The notes under the pieces are model-generated. The model ran no database searches. It was not told the origin of the DNA and worked only from the letters and a program-made list of their open reading frames with translations. Both the position numbers and the translations under genes were made by a program. A stretch of DNA of 64,000 nucleotides from NCBI GenBank assembly GCA_039636795.1, contig CP143430.1, positions 2,914,001 to 2,978,000 on the forward strand. The letters are read 5' to 3'. Positions 56,895 to 64,000 of this stretch are shown in pieces. The stretch is from Micrococcaceae bacterium Sec5.1 (GTDB lineage Bacteria; Actinomycetota; Actinomycetes; Actinomycetales; Micrococcaceae). Numbering within the stretch: position 1 is the stretch's first letter; each line of letters begins with the position of its first letter.

Positions 56895-58136
56895 CTATTT
56901 GTCGGGAGCCTGTGTTGGGTGGATGAGGTGCAGAAGATGGAGTCCGATATGCAGTTCGAGGCGGTTGCGGCCGTCGTCTAGATCAAGTCCGGTTGCTTCC
57001 CGAATTTGGTCCAACCGATAGTACAAAGTCGTGCGGTGGAGATGCATGGCATTGGCTGTCGCAGCGATAGACCCGCCGTGGTCAAGGTACGTCCGCAAGG
57101 TGTGCAAGAGTTTTCCGTCGCGGTCCTGGTCGTAGAGCGCTCGAACTGAGGTGGGCACGCTCTCCCAATCCAGGTCGGACTCTGGCAGTCTGAGAAGGAT
57201 GGCGTCTACGCCGAGGTCGGCCCAGAACACTGTCCTCGCATTATCAGTCCTCATTTGGCGACGGGAAGCCCTCAGTGCAGTGTCAGCACGGCGTCCTGCG
57301 AGCCATGCCGCATCCAGTCCGCGGTCAACGTTACCTATGCCGATATCGACGCGGCAGTGTCGCCCCAGGGAGCGTCGGAGCTCGACGACGATCCGGTCGG
57401 CTTGGTCTCTTAACGCGCCGCGATGGATCTCACTCGAATCAATCTGTATCAGCAGGGCCCGACTATCCTCGACGAGATAAAGTGACCTTCGACTGTGAGT
57501 ACGGTTTGCCGTCTCCAGCGCGAGATTCAGCGCGATGTAGAGCGACGCCCTGGTGGCATCCCCGAGCGGAACTTGGACCATGGTAACGGAGACTTGCCGC
57601 GCAGTGGCGAAGTTTGCTTCCTCAGCGAAGAAGTCCAAGGCTTCGCGCCGGGTTGACTCATGCTCACTGAGGAGGGCTTGTGTCTTTCGCTGCCGCTCGA
57701 CGTGATCAGGGTCGGTGTTGATGCGATCTGCGTAGAGCTGGGCGGCGATCTCGTGTGCCGCGGCCTCGATACGTTCTCGCTCCAGGATGGTCAACGACTG
57801 GTCGGCGTCGATGACCATCATATTTCCCAGAAGCCAGCCGGAACCCAACAGCGGGACGCAGAAACGAGACACCATCCCCAAATCGGGATTGCCTGGCAGC
57901 ACATGCGGCTCGCGCCACTGATTTACGCCTTGGGCAAGGATGGATCCGGCGAGCTCAGCGCCGCCGTCGCCGTAAAGCACGGCACGGATGCGTGCGGAAT
58001 CTTCGTCTCCGTAGTGGGTGCTGGCATATATCAGACGAACGGACTGGTCGTTCACGACGACAGAACGCTGAAGGTCTCGTGAAAGTTCGTCCACGAGCTG
58101 ACGTAGTTGATTTCCTGCGCTCATCTTTGCCGTCAT
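56895..58136 (-). CDS. PucR/CdaR-type transcriptional regulator
   Basis: A 413-residue regulator with an N-terminal GAF-like sensor part (about 10-150), a central CdaR GGDEF-like region, and the C-terminal helix-turn-helix GSIAATANAMHLHRTTLYYRL near residue 360. CdaR/PucR proteins control sugar-diacid, purine and amino-acid pathways. It is upstream of, and on the same strand as, the SDR and hydrolase, 160 bases away. Shorter than the PucR at 6102 and only the C-terminal half is similar. Confidence 0.83.
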   Translation of the reverse strand: MTAKMSAGNQLRQLVDELSRDLQRSVVVNDQSVRLIYASTHYGDEDSARIRAVLYGDGGAELAGSILAQGVNQWREPHVLPGNPDLGMVSRFCVPLLGSGWLLGNMMVIDADQSLTILERERIEAAAHEIAAQLYADRINTDPDHVERQRKTQALLSEHESTRREALDFFAEEANFATARQVSVTMVQVPLGDATRASLYIALNLALETANRTHSRRSLYLVEDSRALLIQIDSSEIHRGALRDQADRIVVELRRSLGRHCRVDIGIGNVDRGLDAAWLAGRRADTALRASRRQMRTDNARTVFWADLGVDAILLRLPESDLDWESVPTSVRALYDQDRDGKLLHTLRTYLDHGGSIAATANAMHLHRTTLYYRLDQIREATGLDLDDGRNRLELHIGLHLLHLIHPTQAPDK

Positions 58137-58231
58137 TTGGTCGGCCCCATCGTCACTCTTTCCAAGAAATCAGCCTAGATCAAGCCTAACTGCACAGTGC
58201 GTGCGTGTGGTTGGCGAGAGGGGATGACGAA

Positions 58232-58273
58232 AGCCCCGGAGGGAGCCTAACGCTAGCAGGTCCCTCCGAGGCT
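58232..58273 (-). terminator. intrinsic-type terminator after the aldolase gene
   Basis: AGCCCCGGAGGGA at 58232-58244 pairs with TCCCTCCGAGGCT at 58261-58273 with one mismatch. Read on the minus strand the stem ends in GGGGCTTTCGTC, so the aldolase transcript from the right would stop here. It separates the aldolase from the PucR gene. Confidence 0.7.
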
Positions 58274-58320
58274 GGTTCGTGACGAAGTGCGCACACACTT
58301 CGCACCTGATCGTTGAGTCC

Positions 58321-59100
58321 TTAGAACCAGCGGTGGTCGACGGTCTTGCTGCCGACCAACTTGCCGATGTCCGAGACGTGGCGAACAATCATCCCTGCAT
58401 CAGACCCAAGCGCAACCATCCCGAAGCCCTGGTCGCGCCGTGCTACGACGTCGTCAGCATTGCGTGCGACAACCGCGCTGGCGATGCCTTGGGCCTTCGC
58501 TCGCTGGACCAGGTCGAGTATTTCCTCGCCCACACCTGGTGCTTCCCACTGTCCGATGTGGCCGTAGCTGGACGAGAGGTCTCCCGGCCCGAAGACAACC
58601 GCCTCAACTTGATCAAGGGCGATGATGTCGTCGAACGCCGCAGTCGCCTCTTTGGACTCGATCATGGGGAAGATCATGATCTCGTCGTTTGCCCTCTTGA
58701 TGTAATCTTCCAGCCCAAGGCCCCAGCGTACGTTGCGCTCACCTCCGAGGCCCCGTTCACCCCGGGGTGGGTAGTAAGCGTACTGCTGGATCCGCTCGAC
58801 TTCCGCTGCATTGCGGACGAGCGGGATGACGATGCCATGTGCTCCCAGATCGAGCACTCGCTTTGTCGGTTCAAGGTCATGCGATGGCACGCGGACGATG
58901 ACGCTAAGATCGGTGCCCTTCGCCGCGCGCAGGTGGTTGGCGACATGCTCGTAGCTCAGATATCCGTGTTCGAGGTCTATCACAACCCAGTCGAGCCCTA
59001 GCTCGGCGGCGATCTCGATGACTGCTGGGCTTTCCATCGTCACCCATAGCCCGTATGCGGTTTCGCTGGCGCCGATCTTGGCGCGGAGCTTCTCATTCAT
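58321..59100 (-). CDS. HpaI/HpcH-type aldolase (2-oxo-3-deoxyacid or 4-hydroxy-2-oxoacid aldolase)
   Basis: A 259-residue class II pyruvate aldolase fold. Early DLEHGYLSYEHVA (metal Glu region), IVIPLVRNAAEVERIQQY with PPRGERGLGG, the metal Glu in PMIESKEA and VFGPGDLSSSYG. Known relatives include HpaI and 2-keto-3-deoxy-rhamnonate aldolase; they cleave 2-oxo acids to pyruvate plus an aldehyde. The start at ATG 59100 has AAAGGA six bases upstream; the ATG at 59106 is too close to it. It stands alone between a terminator and a transporter scrap. Confidence 0.85.
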   Translation of the reverse strand: MNEKLRAKIGASETAYGLWVTMESPAVIEIAAELGLDWVVIDLEHGYLSYEHVANHLRAAKGTDLSVIVRVPSHDLEPTKRVLDLGAHGIVIPLVRNAAEVERIQQYAYYPPRGERGLGGERNVRWGLGLEDYIKRANDEIMIFPMIESKEATAAFDDIIALDQVEAVVFGPGDLSSSYGHIGQWEAPGVGEEILDLVQRAKAQGIASAVVARNADDVVARRDQGFGMVALGSDAGMIVRHVSDIGKLVGSKTVDHRWF

Positions 59101-59351
59101 AGCCATTCCTTTCTCGGGCGCGGGTAATCGTCCCGTTCCACACTGGACAACGATCGCAGCAGCGACGGCGGTCGTGCCACCGCATCCCGTAGCAAGTTTT
59201 CTCAGCGTTCTTCGTCATTTTGTCGCAACGGCAACACAAGGACTTGACCGAATGGCGAAGAGGAATCCGGGGGTCTGTCCGGTTCCCAATGGCAAGCCGC
59301 TGTTGAGCGGTCACTCTCAATGGAAGGGTTGGCCGAGGGGCCTAGCCGGTA

Positions 59352-59660
59352 GTGAATGAATGCAAAGGAAATCGCCATGAGCGGTACGAACCTGGCCTTG
59401 ACGTGACCCGTGCATACGAACAGGGCAAGCCATGGCTCGGTCTGATGTGGCGGCCGAGCTACATGACGCAGAAGTACGACCTCACCCGCGTTGAATTCCC
59501 CGAACACTCCAAAGAATGCTGGGGCAACACCTACGCCTGCCAGTGACCGGAAACTGTCGTCCATCAGTGGGCTTCCTCCGTGGTCGAGAAGGACTACCCG
59601 GCGCTCTGGAGAATCCTGAAAAACTACAACCTGAACAACGATCAGCTCCATGCTCCCTGT
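59352..59660 (+). pseudogene. glycine-betaine-type ABC substrate-binding protein scrap
   Basis: A plus-strand fragment reads AYEQGKPWLGLMWRPSYMTQ, KYDLTRVEFPEHSKECWGN, TYACQ, a TGA stop where TGG (Trp) is expected, then PETVVHQWASSVVEKDYPAL and WRILKNYNLNN. This fits the C-terminal part of ProX/OpuAC-like substrate-binding proteins. Upstream residues do not continue the family, so only a fragment remains. A very strong hairpin follows. Confidence 0.65.
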
Positions 59661-59662
59661 AG

Positions 59663-59713
59663 TCGAAGGGGTGGTTCTCAGACCATTGATGTCTGAGAAC
59701 CACCCCCCCCCTT
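59663..59713. terminator. strong hairpin, 16-base perfect stem
   Basis: GGGGTGGTTCTCAGAC at 59668-59683 pairs perfectly with 59691-59706 over a seven-base loop. Outer bases (CGAAG... and ...CTTCG) can extend the stem, with extra Cs bulged. It probably terminated the lost transporter gene and now also ends the DoxX transcript from the other strand. Confidence 0.75.
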
Positions 59714-59716
59714 CGT

Positions 59717-60091
59717 TTAAAGGCTGAAAGGTCCGAAGCGGGCGATTGCTACGCCAGCCGCAAGAATGACGATGGCGACGTTGAAGATGACGTTGGGCTT
59801 TTCGCCGCGTCGACCATGGGTGATGGCAGCGCCGAGCATAAGGACCGCCAGCCCGATTGCAGCCGTTGGCACGAGGACCGTGGCTACGCCAGCGAGCGCG
59901 GGGAGGATCAATCCAAGCGCGGCGAGGACCTCGAGGCTACCGATTCCCTTGACGGTCCCGTCGGAGAAGTCCTCCACCCAGCCTTGACCTGAGGCAGCCA
60001 GTTTCGCCTTGGGTTGCACGATTTTCATCGTCCCGGCTGCAAGGAAGAGAAGTGCAAGGATTGCGGTGATGATCCAGAGGGTGATGTTCAT
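59717..60091 (-). CDS. DoxX-family membrane protein
   Basis: A 124-residue protein with four membrane spans (about 5-25, 45-65, 70-92, 100-118). The first helix LWIITAILALLFLAAGTMKI and the short loop with P-K-A-K-L fit DoxX/DoxD-like proteins. The family is linked to thiosulphate:quinone reductase, redox stress and various flavoproteins. It starts 30 bases after the LLM gene and is probably cotranscribed. Confidence 0.82.
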   Translation of the reverse strand: MNITLWIITAILALLFLAAGTMKIVQPKAKLAASGQGWVEDFSDGTVKGIGSLEVLAALGLILPALAGVATVLVPTAAIGLAVLMLGAAITHGRRGEKPNVIFNVAIVILAAGVAIARFGPFSL

Positions 60092-60121
60092 GATGATTGT
60101 TCTTTCTTGAGGAAGGTGTGA

Positions 60122-61171
60122 CTACGAACCGGCCGTGTGGGCACTATCCGCAAGGATTTCGCGGACCATGGGAACCACCCTGCTGCCGTAGAGTTCGACT
60201 GCTTTGAGCCGGTGGCTGATCGGCTGGGCTCCGGAGGTGAAGATGAGGTCGAACCGGCCAATCTCCATTGCGCCGACTGCCCGGGCGATCTTCTTGGCCA
60301 CCGTCTCGGGGGACCCGATGTACATGGAGCCATGCTCGATTTCCGATTCAAAATCTGAGCGGCGAACGGGTGGCCAGCCGCGGAGTGCTCCGATCCGATC
60401 ACGGACTATTTTGTAGTGGGGCCAGAAGATCTCTTTGGCTTCGTTGTCCGTGTCGGCTATGAACCCGGGGGAGTGCATTCCTACAGGCCATGCTGTGGTG
60501 CCGAATTCTGCGGAAGCCCGCTTGTACAGATCAATGAATGGCGTGAACCGCTCAGGCTGACCTCCAATGATGGCGAGCATCAAAGGGAAGCCATACTTTG
60601 CTGTCCGGACCACGGACGCGGGTGTGCCTCCGACGCCGACCCAGGTCTTGAGCCCGTGTTCGGTCTTCGGATAGACATCCGCGTCAACCAGCGGCGTGCG
60701 CGTGGAGCCGTTCCACGTGACGGGTTTCTCTTTCAGGAGTTGTGCGAAGAGCTCAATCTTTTCCTCAAAGAGTTTGTCGTAGTCCTTCAGGTCATAGCCG
60801 AAAAGCGGGAACGACTCCGTAAAGGAGCCTCTGCCCAGGATGACATCGGCCCGTCCGTTGGAAAGTGCATCAACTGTGGCAAACCGCTGGAAGACCCTTA
60901 CCGGATCGTCCGAGCTGAGCACCGTAACGCCGGATCCAAGCCGGATACGGGAGGTAACAGTCGCCATCCCGGCCAGCACAGTTTCCGGGGACGACACCGA
61001 ATATTCCGGGCGGTGGTGCTCGCCAACGGTGAAGACATCCACGCCGAGCTGATCAGCGATCACGGCCTCATCCACCAATTGCCGGATGGCTCGGGCGTGG
61101 CTTGCTGGTATGCCGGCATCGTCCAGCGGGATATCGCCAAAAGTATCCAAACCAAAGATCAACGTGCTCAC
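60122..61171 (-). CDS. LLM-class flavin-dependent oxidoreductase
   Basis: A 349-residue luciferase-like monooxygenase family protein. GLDTFGDIPLDDAGIPASHA is the N-terminal region, then EHHRPEYSVSSPETVLAG and SRIRLGSGVTVLSSDDPVRV, with YIGSPETVAKKIAR near the C-terminus. It binds reduced FMN or F420 from a partner and oxidises a small molecule. The GTG start at 61171 is close to an AAGG. Divergent from a MarR gene; three palindromic sites lie between. Confidence 0.87.
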   Translation of the reverse strand: MSTLIFGLDTFGDIPLDDAGIPASHARAIRQLVDEAVIADQLGVDVFTVGEHHRPEYSVSSPETVLAGMATVTSRIRLGSGVTVLSSDDPVRVFQRFATVDALSNGRADVILGRGSFTESFPLFGYDLKDYDKLFEEKIELFAQLLKEKPVTWNGSTRTPLVDADVYPKTEHGLKTWVGVGGTPASVVRTAKYGFPLMLAIIGGQPERFTPFIDLYKRASAEFGTTAWPVGMHSPGFIADTDNEAKEIFWPHYKIVRDRIGALRGWPPVRRSDFESEIEHGSMYIGSPETVAKKIARAVGAMEIGRFDLIFTSGAQPISHRLKAVELYGSRVVPMVREILADSAHTAGS

Positions 61172-61184
61172 GGCCCTTCACTAG

Positions 61185-61244
61185 TTGATACGTCAATTAC
61201 TTAATTGACGCGTCAATCATGACCCGGTATTGTTGACCTGTCAA
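61185..61244. promoter_or_regulatory. three-site operator cluster for MarR
   Basis: TTGATACGTCAA (61185-61196), TTGACGCGTCAA (61205-61216, a perfect palindrome) and TTGACCTGTCAA (61233-61244). All fit TTGAYNNGTCAA. They fill the space between the divergent LLM and marR starts. Confidence 0.8.
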
Positions 61245-61262
61245 GCGAGGGGAAATGTTCTT

Positions 61263-61769
61263 ATGAAGCAAAGCACCAACGGCGCCAGGCGGAGCCCAAC
61301 CGCCGATGAGCTGGCTATTTGGCGTGAGTACGTAGAAACAAGCGAGGAAATCCGGCAGGCGATGGCAGCGGGCCTGCAGGCCACCTCCGGCGTATCACCG
61401 GGGGATTACTCGGTGCTCCTTGCGTTGAGCGAAGCAGACGGGCATCGTCTCAGGTCCTCCACCTTGGCCGAAGGAATTGGGTGGGAGCGGAGCAGGCTGT
61501 CCCATCATTTGGCGCGGATGGAGAGTCGAGGGCTCATCTGCAGAAAGAAGTCGGGTCAGGACAGTCGCGGCGCAGTGGTGGAACTGACCGACGACGGCGC
61601 ACGCACTTTCCGCGCGTCCTCTGCGCCCCATCTTCGACTCGTACGCGAGCTGTTCATTGACGCGCTCAGCACCGAAGAGTTGGACGCCCTTGCCAAGATC
61701 ATCAAGCTTCTGCGCCAACATTTGGGAGAAGTCCTACCAAGATCCGGCTCCACGAACACCATGATTTGA
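61263..61769 (+). CDS. MarR-family regulator of the LLM/DoxX operon
   Basis: A 168-residue winged-helix regulator: LRSSTLAEGIGWERSRLSHH for the recognition helix and RKKSGQDSRGAVVELTDDG for the wing. The start at ATG 61263 has GAGGGGAAATG upstream; an open frame to 61230 lies inside the operator cluster and is not used. Three identical-type palindromes lie between it and the LLM gene, so it likely represses both and responds to a small phenolic or oxidant. Confidence 0.86.
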   Translation: MKQSTNGARRSPTADELAIWREYVETSEEIRQAMAAGLQATSGVSPGDYSVLLALSEADGHRLRSSTLAEGIGWERSRLSHHLARMESRGLICRKKSGQDSRGAVVELTDDGARTFRASSAPHLRLVRELFIDALSTEELDALAKIIKLLRQHLGEVLPRSGSTNTMI

Positions 61770-61852
61770 GGAGGCGCATTCTGGAAGGGCGTCCTCTGAC
61801 GCTCAGCCATTCCCGGTAGAGCTGCCGGCATCACCCACTGGATTGCCCGGCT

Positions 61853-62767
61853 TCAATGGTCGGATTTCACCAATTCGTGGGCCAGACGTGCGGTAACATC
61901 TTCCGCCGTAGGAGGTGGCCCGAAAAGCTGCATCTGTCGCCGGGTGTTGGCTACATATCTTCCGGTATCGAACCAGACAAACATTGCCGTCATGTCCTGA
62001 ATAATAGGCTTGATTCGGCCCGCCATCGCGCCTATGAAACGGACGACGCCGGAAGGAACTGCGCGTACCCGGATCGGCTTCCCAGCACTGACTTCTATCA
62101 GCTCTGCCAACTCAAGTACACTAACCGGCCGGTCCCAACCGATATCGATGCGCTCAGCGTCTCCTGCATCGGCGTCGACGGCGGCTGCCAGATATCCAGC
62201 AAGATCTGACGTGTGGACGAACGTCAGAGGGACGGATGGCTTACCCAGCCACAACATTCGGCCTTTTTGGATCGGATTGCCGCCCATGCTCGCTACCTGG
62301 TCGATGAATGCCCCTGGCCGCAGGGCGATGAACGGAACGCCGAGCTGTTCCAGCCTGTCCTCGGCGACTTTTTTGTGCCAGAAGTGCGGAACGTTGGGTG
62401 TCTGGTCGCTGGTCAGGATGCTGGTCAGTACGAATCGCCGGATATTGGTCCGGCGCGCCGCTTCGGCAAGGTTGGAGTTGCCGACAATATCTATGTCCTG
62501 CGCGTTTTTGCCACCGCGTGTGTATCCGGCTGCCGTGGTGATGACGGCATCTGTGCCATGCATGGCGGCGACCAGAGAGTCGACGTCGAGCATGTCACCA
62601 CGAGCGATTTCGACCCCTTTGTTCTCAAGCCGGCTGGCGTCCGTAGTTGAGCGAACCAACGCGCGAACGCTTCTGCCGCGTTGGAGCAATTCATCCACAA
62701 CTTTGCCACCGAGGGAGCCGGTGGCGCCAACGACGAGGACTGGGAGGTTTGAGGGAGAGGCGGTCAT
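61853..62767 (-). CDS. NAD(P)-binding NmrA-like protein
   Basis: A 304-residue atypical SDR (NmrA/HSCARG branch): VLVVGATGSLGGKVVDELLQ at the N-terminus with G-A-T-G-x-L-G, RGDMLDVDSLVAAMHGTDAV next, and VLTSILTS followed by the H-K-K of RPxxxHK-like HFWHKKVAEDRLEQ. No Tyr-x-x-x-Lys, so it may be a redox sensor or oxidoreductase of quinones rather than a classical dehydrogenase. It overlaps the MarR gene by four bases (ATGA) and is its probable target. Confidence 0.85.
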   Translation of the reverse strand: MTASPSNLPVLVVGATGSLGGKVVDELLQRGRSVRALVRSTTDASRLENKGVEIARGDMLDVDSLVAAMHGTDAVITTAAGYTRGGKNAQDIDIVGNSNLAEAARRTNIRRFVLTSILTSDQTPNVPHFWHKKVAEDRLEQLGVPFIALRPGAFIDQVASMGGNPIQKGRMLWLGKPSVPLTFVHTSDLAGYLAAAVDADAGDAERIDIGWDRPVSVLELAELIEVSAGKPIRVRAVPSGVVRFIGAMAGRIKPIIQDMTAMFVWFDTGRYVANTRRQMQLFGPPPTAEDVTARLAHELVKSDH

Positions 62768-63252
62768 AAAGTTTCACTTTCCGTCCCGTGCATTGCGGCA
62801 CGGGCGTTAATTGCGCCAACGATGGCGTTGGCTGCGTTCAATATGGATTCCGCCTGCGCTGGTGACAGGTTTCGTGTAGTGGTCTCCTCCAGCGTTTTCC
62901 ACATGGTCGCGATGGGTTCTCGCATGGCCTGGCCCTTGTCGGTGAGGTAGACCACCATCACACGACGGTCATGATCGGCCGGTTGACGGATGAGAAGACC
63001 GGCGTCCTGCATTCGACGCAGGGTCTTGGAAACCGTGGAATGGTCGAGCCCGACGCTGGCGAGGAGCTCGGACTGGGTCTGGCCGTCCCGGTCGAAGAGG
63101 TGCATGAGCACCAATTCCTGCCCGGGATGCAGATCGAGTTGGCGGAGGAGCCCTGCAGCGTATCCCCGGTGGGCTCGGGCAAGCTCGAAGACTGCGTAAC
63201 TCACAGGTCCTTCGTTAGCTGTAGTGGGGATGTGTGGTGTGGGAGATGCCAT
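62764..63252 (-). CDS. MarR-family regulator
   Basis: A 162-residue winged-helix protein. TQSELLASVGLDHSTVSKTL is the recognition region, DRRVMVVYLTDKGQ the wing. GAGGAACTAC precedes the ATG. Upstream of, and overlapping, the NmrA-like gene, and 47 bases from the quinone oxidoreductase in the same direction, so one operon of three genes is likely. Confidence 0.87.
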   Translation of the reverse strand: MASPTPHIPTTANEGPVSYAVFELARAHRGYAAGLLRQLDLHPGQELVLMHLFDRDGQTQSELLASVGLDHSTVSKTLRRMQDAGLLIRQPADHDRRVMVVYLTDKGQAMREPIATMWKTLEETTTRNLSPAQAESILNAANAIVGAINARAAMHGTESETL

Positions 63253-63299
63253 GTAGTTCCTCAGTGGGATGAAGCGGGAGAGATTTCGGATTGGCGTGG

Positions 63300-64000
63300 T
63301 CAGTTCATGGTGAGCACAAGCTTGCCGCGGATGTGTCCGTTATCGCTGATTTCCTGCGCCGTTGCCGCGTGACTAAGAGGGTATCGATTGACGGTGGTGA
63401 CGATCTTTCCGGCCGCAACGTCCCGTGCCAGTGCCTCCAGGTGCTCGACCGAATGATCGCGTTGGCCCGTAGCGAAAGTGATCCCGAGCTGATGGGCCCT
63501 GAAATCGGCGAGAGTGACGATCCGTTCAGTGCCGCCGCGGAGGGTAATGGAGTCCTCCAGCGCTCCCTTTCCCGCGACATCGAACACAGCGTCGACGCCA
63601 TCGGGAGCAAGACGTTTCACCCGATCCACCAGCCCGTCACCGTACAGGGTCGAGGTTGCTCCGAGCGAGGTCACATAGTCTTGGTTGCCCGGACCAGCGG
63701 TTCCGATAACGCGCGCACCGCGGGCTATTGCGAGCTGGACCACGATGGTTCCGACCGCCCCTGCGGCTCCATGGACGAGCAAAGTTTCTCCGCGTGCGAC
63801 GCCGAGTAATGTCAAGACCCGCTCGGCTGCCTCGCCAGCTACGGGAAGCGCGACGGCGGCGTCCCAGCCAAGTCCGACTGGCTTGCGAGCGACGGTGGTA
63901 GCCAGAGCGTACTGCGCGTAGGCGCCTGTGTCTGACCATCCCACGACGTCGTCTCCCACGTTCACATCCTTCACGCCGACGCCGACTGCGTCCACCGTGC
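63300..64000 (-). CDS. NADPH:quinone oxidoreductase/zinc-type alcohol dehydrogenase, partial at right edge
   Basis: The C-terminal 230 or so residues of a medium-chain dehydrogenase. The frame stays open to the window end, so the N-terminus is missing. The catalytic-domain part DDVVGWSDTGAYAQYALA, the nucleotide motif LLVHGAAGAVGTIVVQLA and the tail KIVTTVNRYPLSHA then GKLVLTM fit quinone-reductase-like MDRs without zinc. First of the three-gene block with MarR and NmrA-like proteins, suggesting a quinone or electrophile response. Confidence 0.85.
   Translation of the reverse strand, partial: TVDAVGVGVKDVNVGDDVVGWSDTGAYAQYALATTVARKPVGLGWDAAVALPVAGEAAERVLTLLGVARGETLLVHGAAGAVGTIVVQLAIARGARVIGTAGPGNQDYVTSLGATSTLYGDGLVDRVKRLAPDGVDAVFDVAGKGALEDSITLRGGTERIVTLADFRAHQLGITFATGQRDHSVEHLEALARDVAAGKIVTTVNRYPLSHAATAQEISDNGHIRGKLVLTMN

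Overview
The window looks like accessory DNA from a high-GC actinobacterium of the Arthrobacter group (Micrococcaceae). The signs are GC-rich coding sequence, many GTG/TTG starts, stop-start (ATGA/GTGA) overlaps, an actinobacterial-type LeuA, and PanB remnants that read like Arthrobacter PanB. No rRNA, tRNA or CRISPR array was seen. Most of the window encodes CoA-thioester and carboxylic/amino-acid catabolism, with its own regulators and several decayed genes between the working blocks.

Layout. 1-600: an IS110-type transposase cut by the window edge. 600-2140: no recognisable gene. 2.1-5.7 kb (minus strand): a D-amino-acid-oxidase-like flavoprotein, a nitrilase-superfamily hydrolase, a 4HBT thioesterase, a cupin and a small protein, divergent from a PucR regulator and an alpha/beta hydrolase (6.1-8.6 kb). 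8.7-10 kb: a broken panB and a transposase scrap. 10.0-17.1 kb (minus): an operon of SDR, NMO/FabK-like flavoprotein, acyl-CoA ligase, DAO-like oxidase, MaoC hydratase, polysaccharide-deacetylase-fold enzyme and a second-type adenylate kinase. 17.7-25.3 kb (plus): a citrate-synthase-fold lyase, a second MaoC, a Nudix hydrolase, a FAD/Fe-S 2-hydroxyacid dehydrogenase and leuA. 25.5-45.2 kb: a large beta-oxidation island with FadB-like fusion, TetR regulator, heteromeric acyl-CoA dehydrogenase pair, two enoyl-CoA hydratases, family III CoA-transferase, nitroreductase, two thiolases, EtfBA, a membrane cytochrome b, a thioesterase, a second citrate-synthase-fold lyase and a 3-hydroxyacyl-CoA dehydrogenase-like SDR. 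45.2-47 kb: decayed DNA with a moaE pseudogene. 47-52 kb: CocE-type hydrolase and esterase, divergent from an APC permease. 52-55 kb: GntR, glycogen-debranching and panB pseudogenes. 55-59 kb: a second copy of the alpha/beta hydrolase, an SDR, a PucR/CdaR regulator and an HpaI-type aldolase. 59-64 kb: a transporter gene scrap, DoxX and LLM flavoprotein, two MarR regulators, an NmrA-like protein and a partial quinone oxidoreductase.

The clearest new system is the 25.5-45.2 kb island. Five copies of a 16-base motif, TTGYYRANCARNWRKT (close to TTGYYRANCARNWAGT), lie upstream of the FadB fusion, the tetR gene, etfBA, the second lyase and the second thiolase, all in the same orientation as the downstream gene. 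Three of the five lie between a TTGATT -35 and a TATNCT -10 box. I infer one regulon, probably controlled by the TetR protein encoded inside it, that activates an acyl group (CaiB), dehydrogenates it (FadE pair, EtfBA, membrane cytochrome b), hydrates and oxidises it (ECH, FadB, SDR) and cleaves it by thiolases and a citryl-CoA-lyase-like enzyme. The real substrate cannot be read from sequence.

A second theme is duplication and decay. The alpha/beta hydrolase plus panB pair occurs twice in inverted orientation about 47 kb apart; both hydrolases are intact and both panB copies are broken in different ways. The MaoC, citrate-synthase-fold lyase, DAO, PucR and thiolase families also each appear twice.
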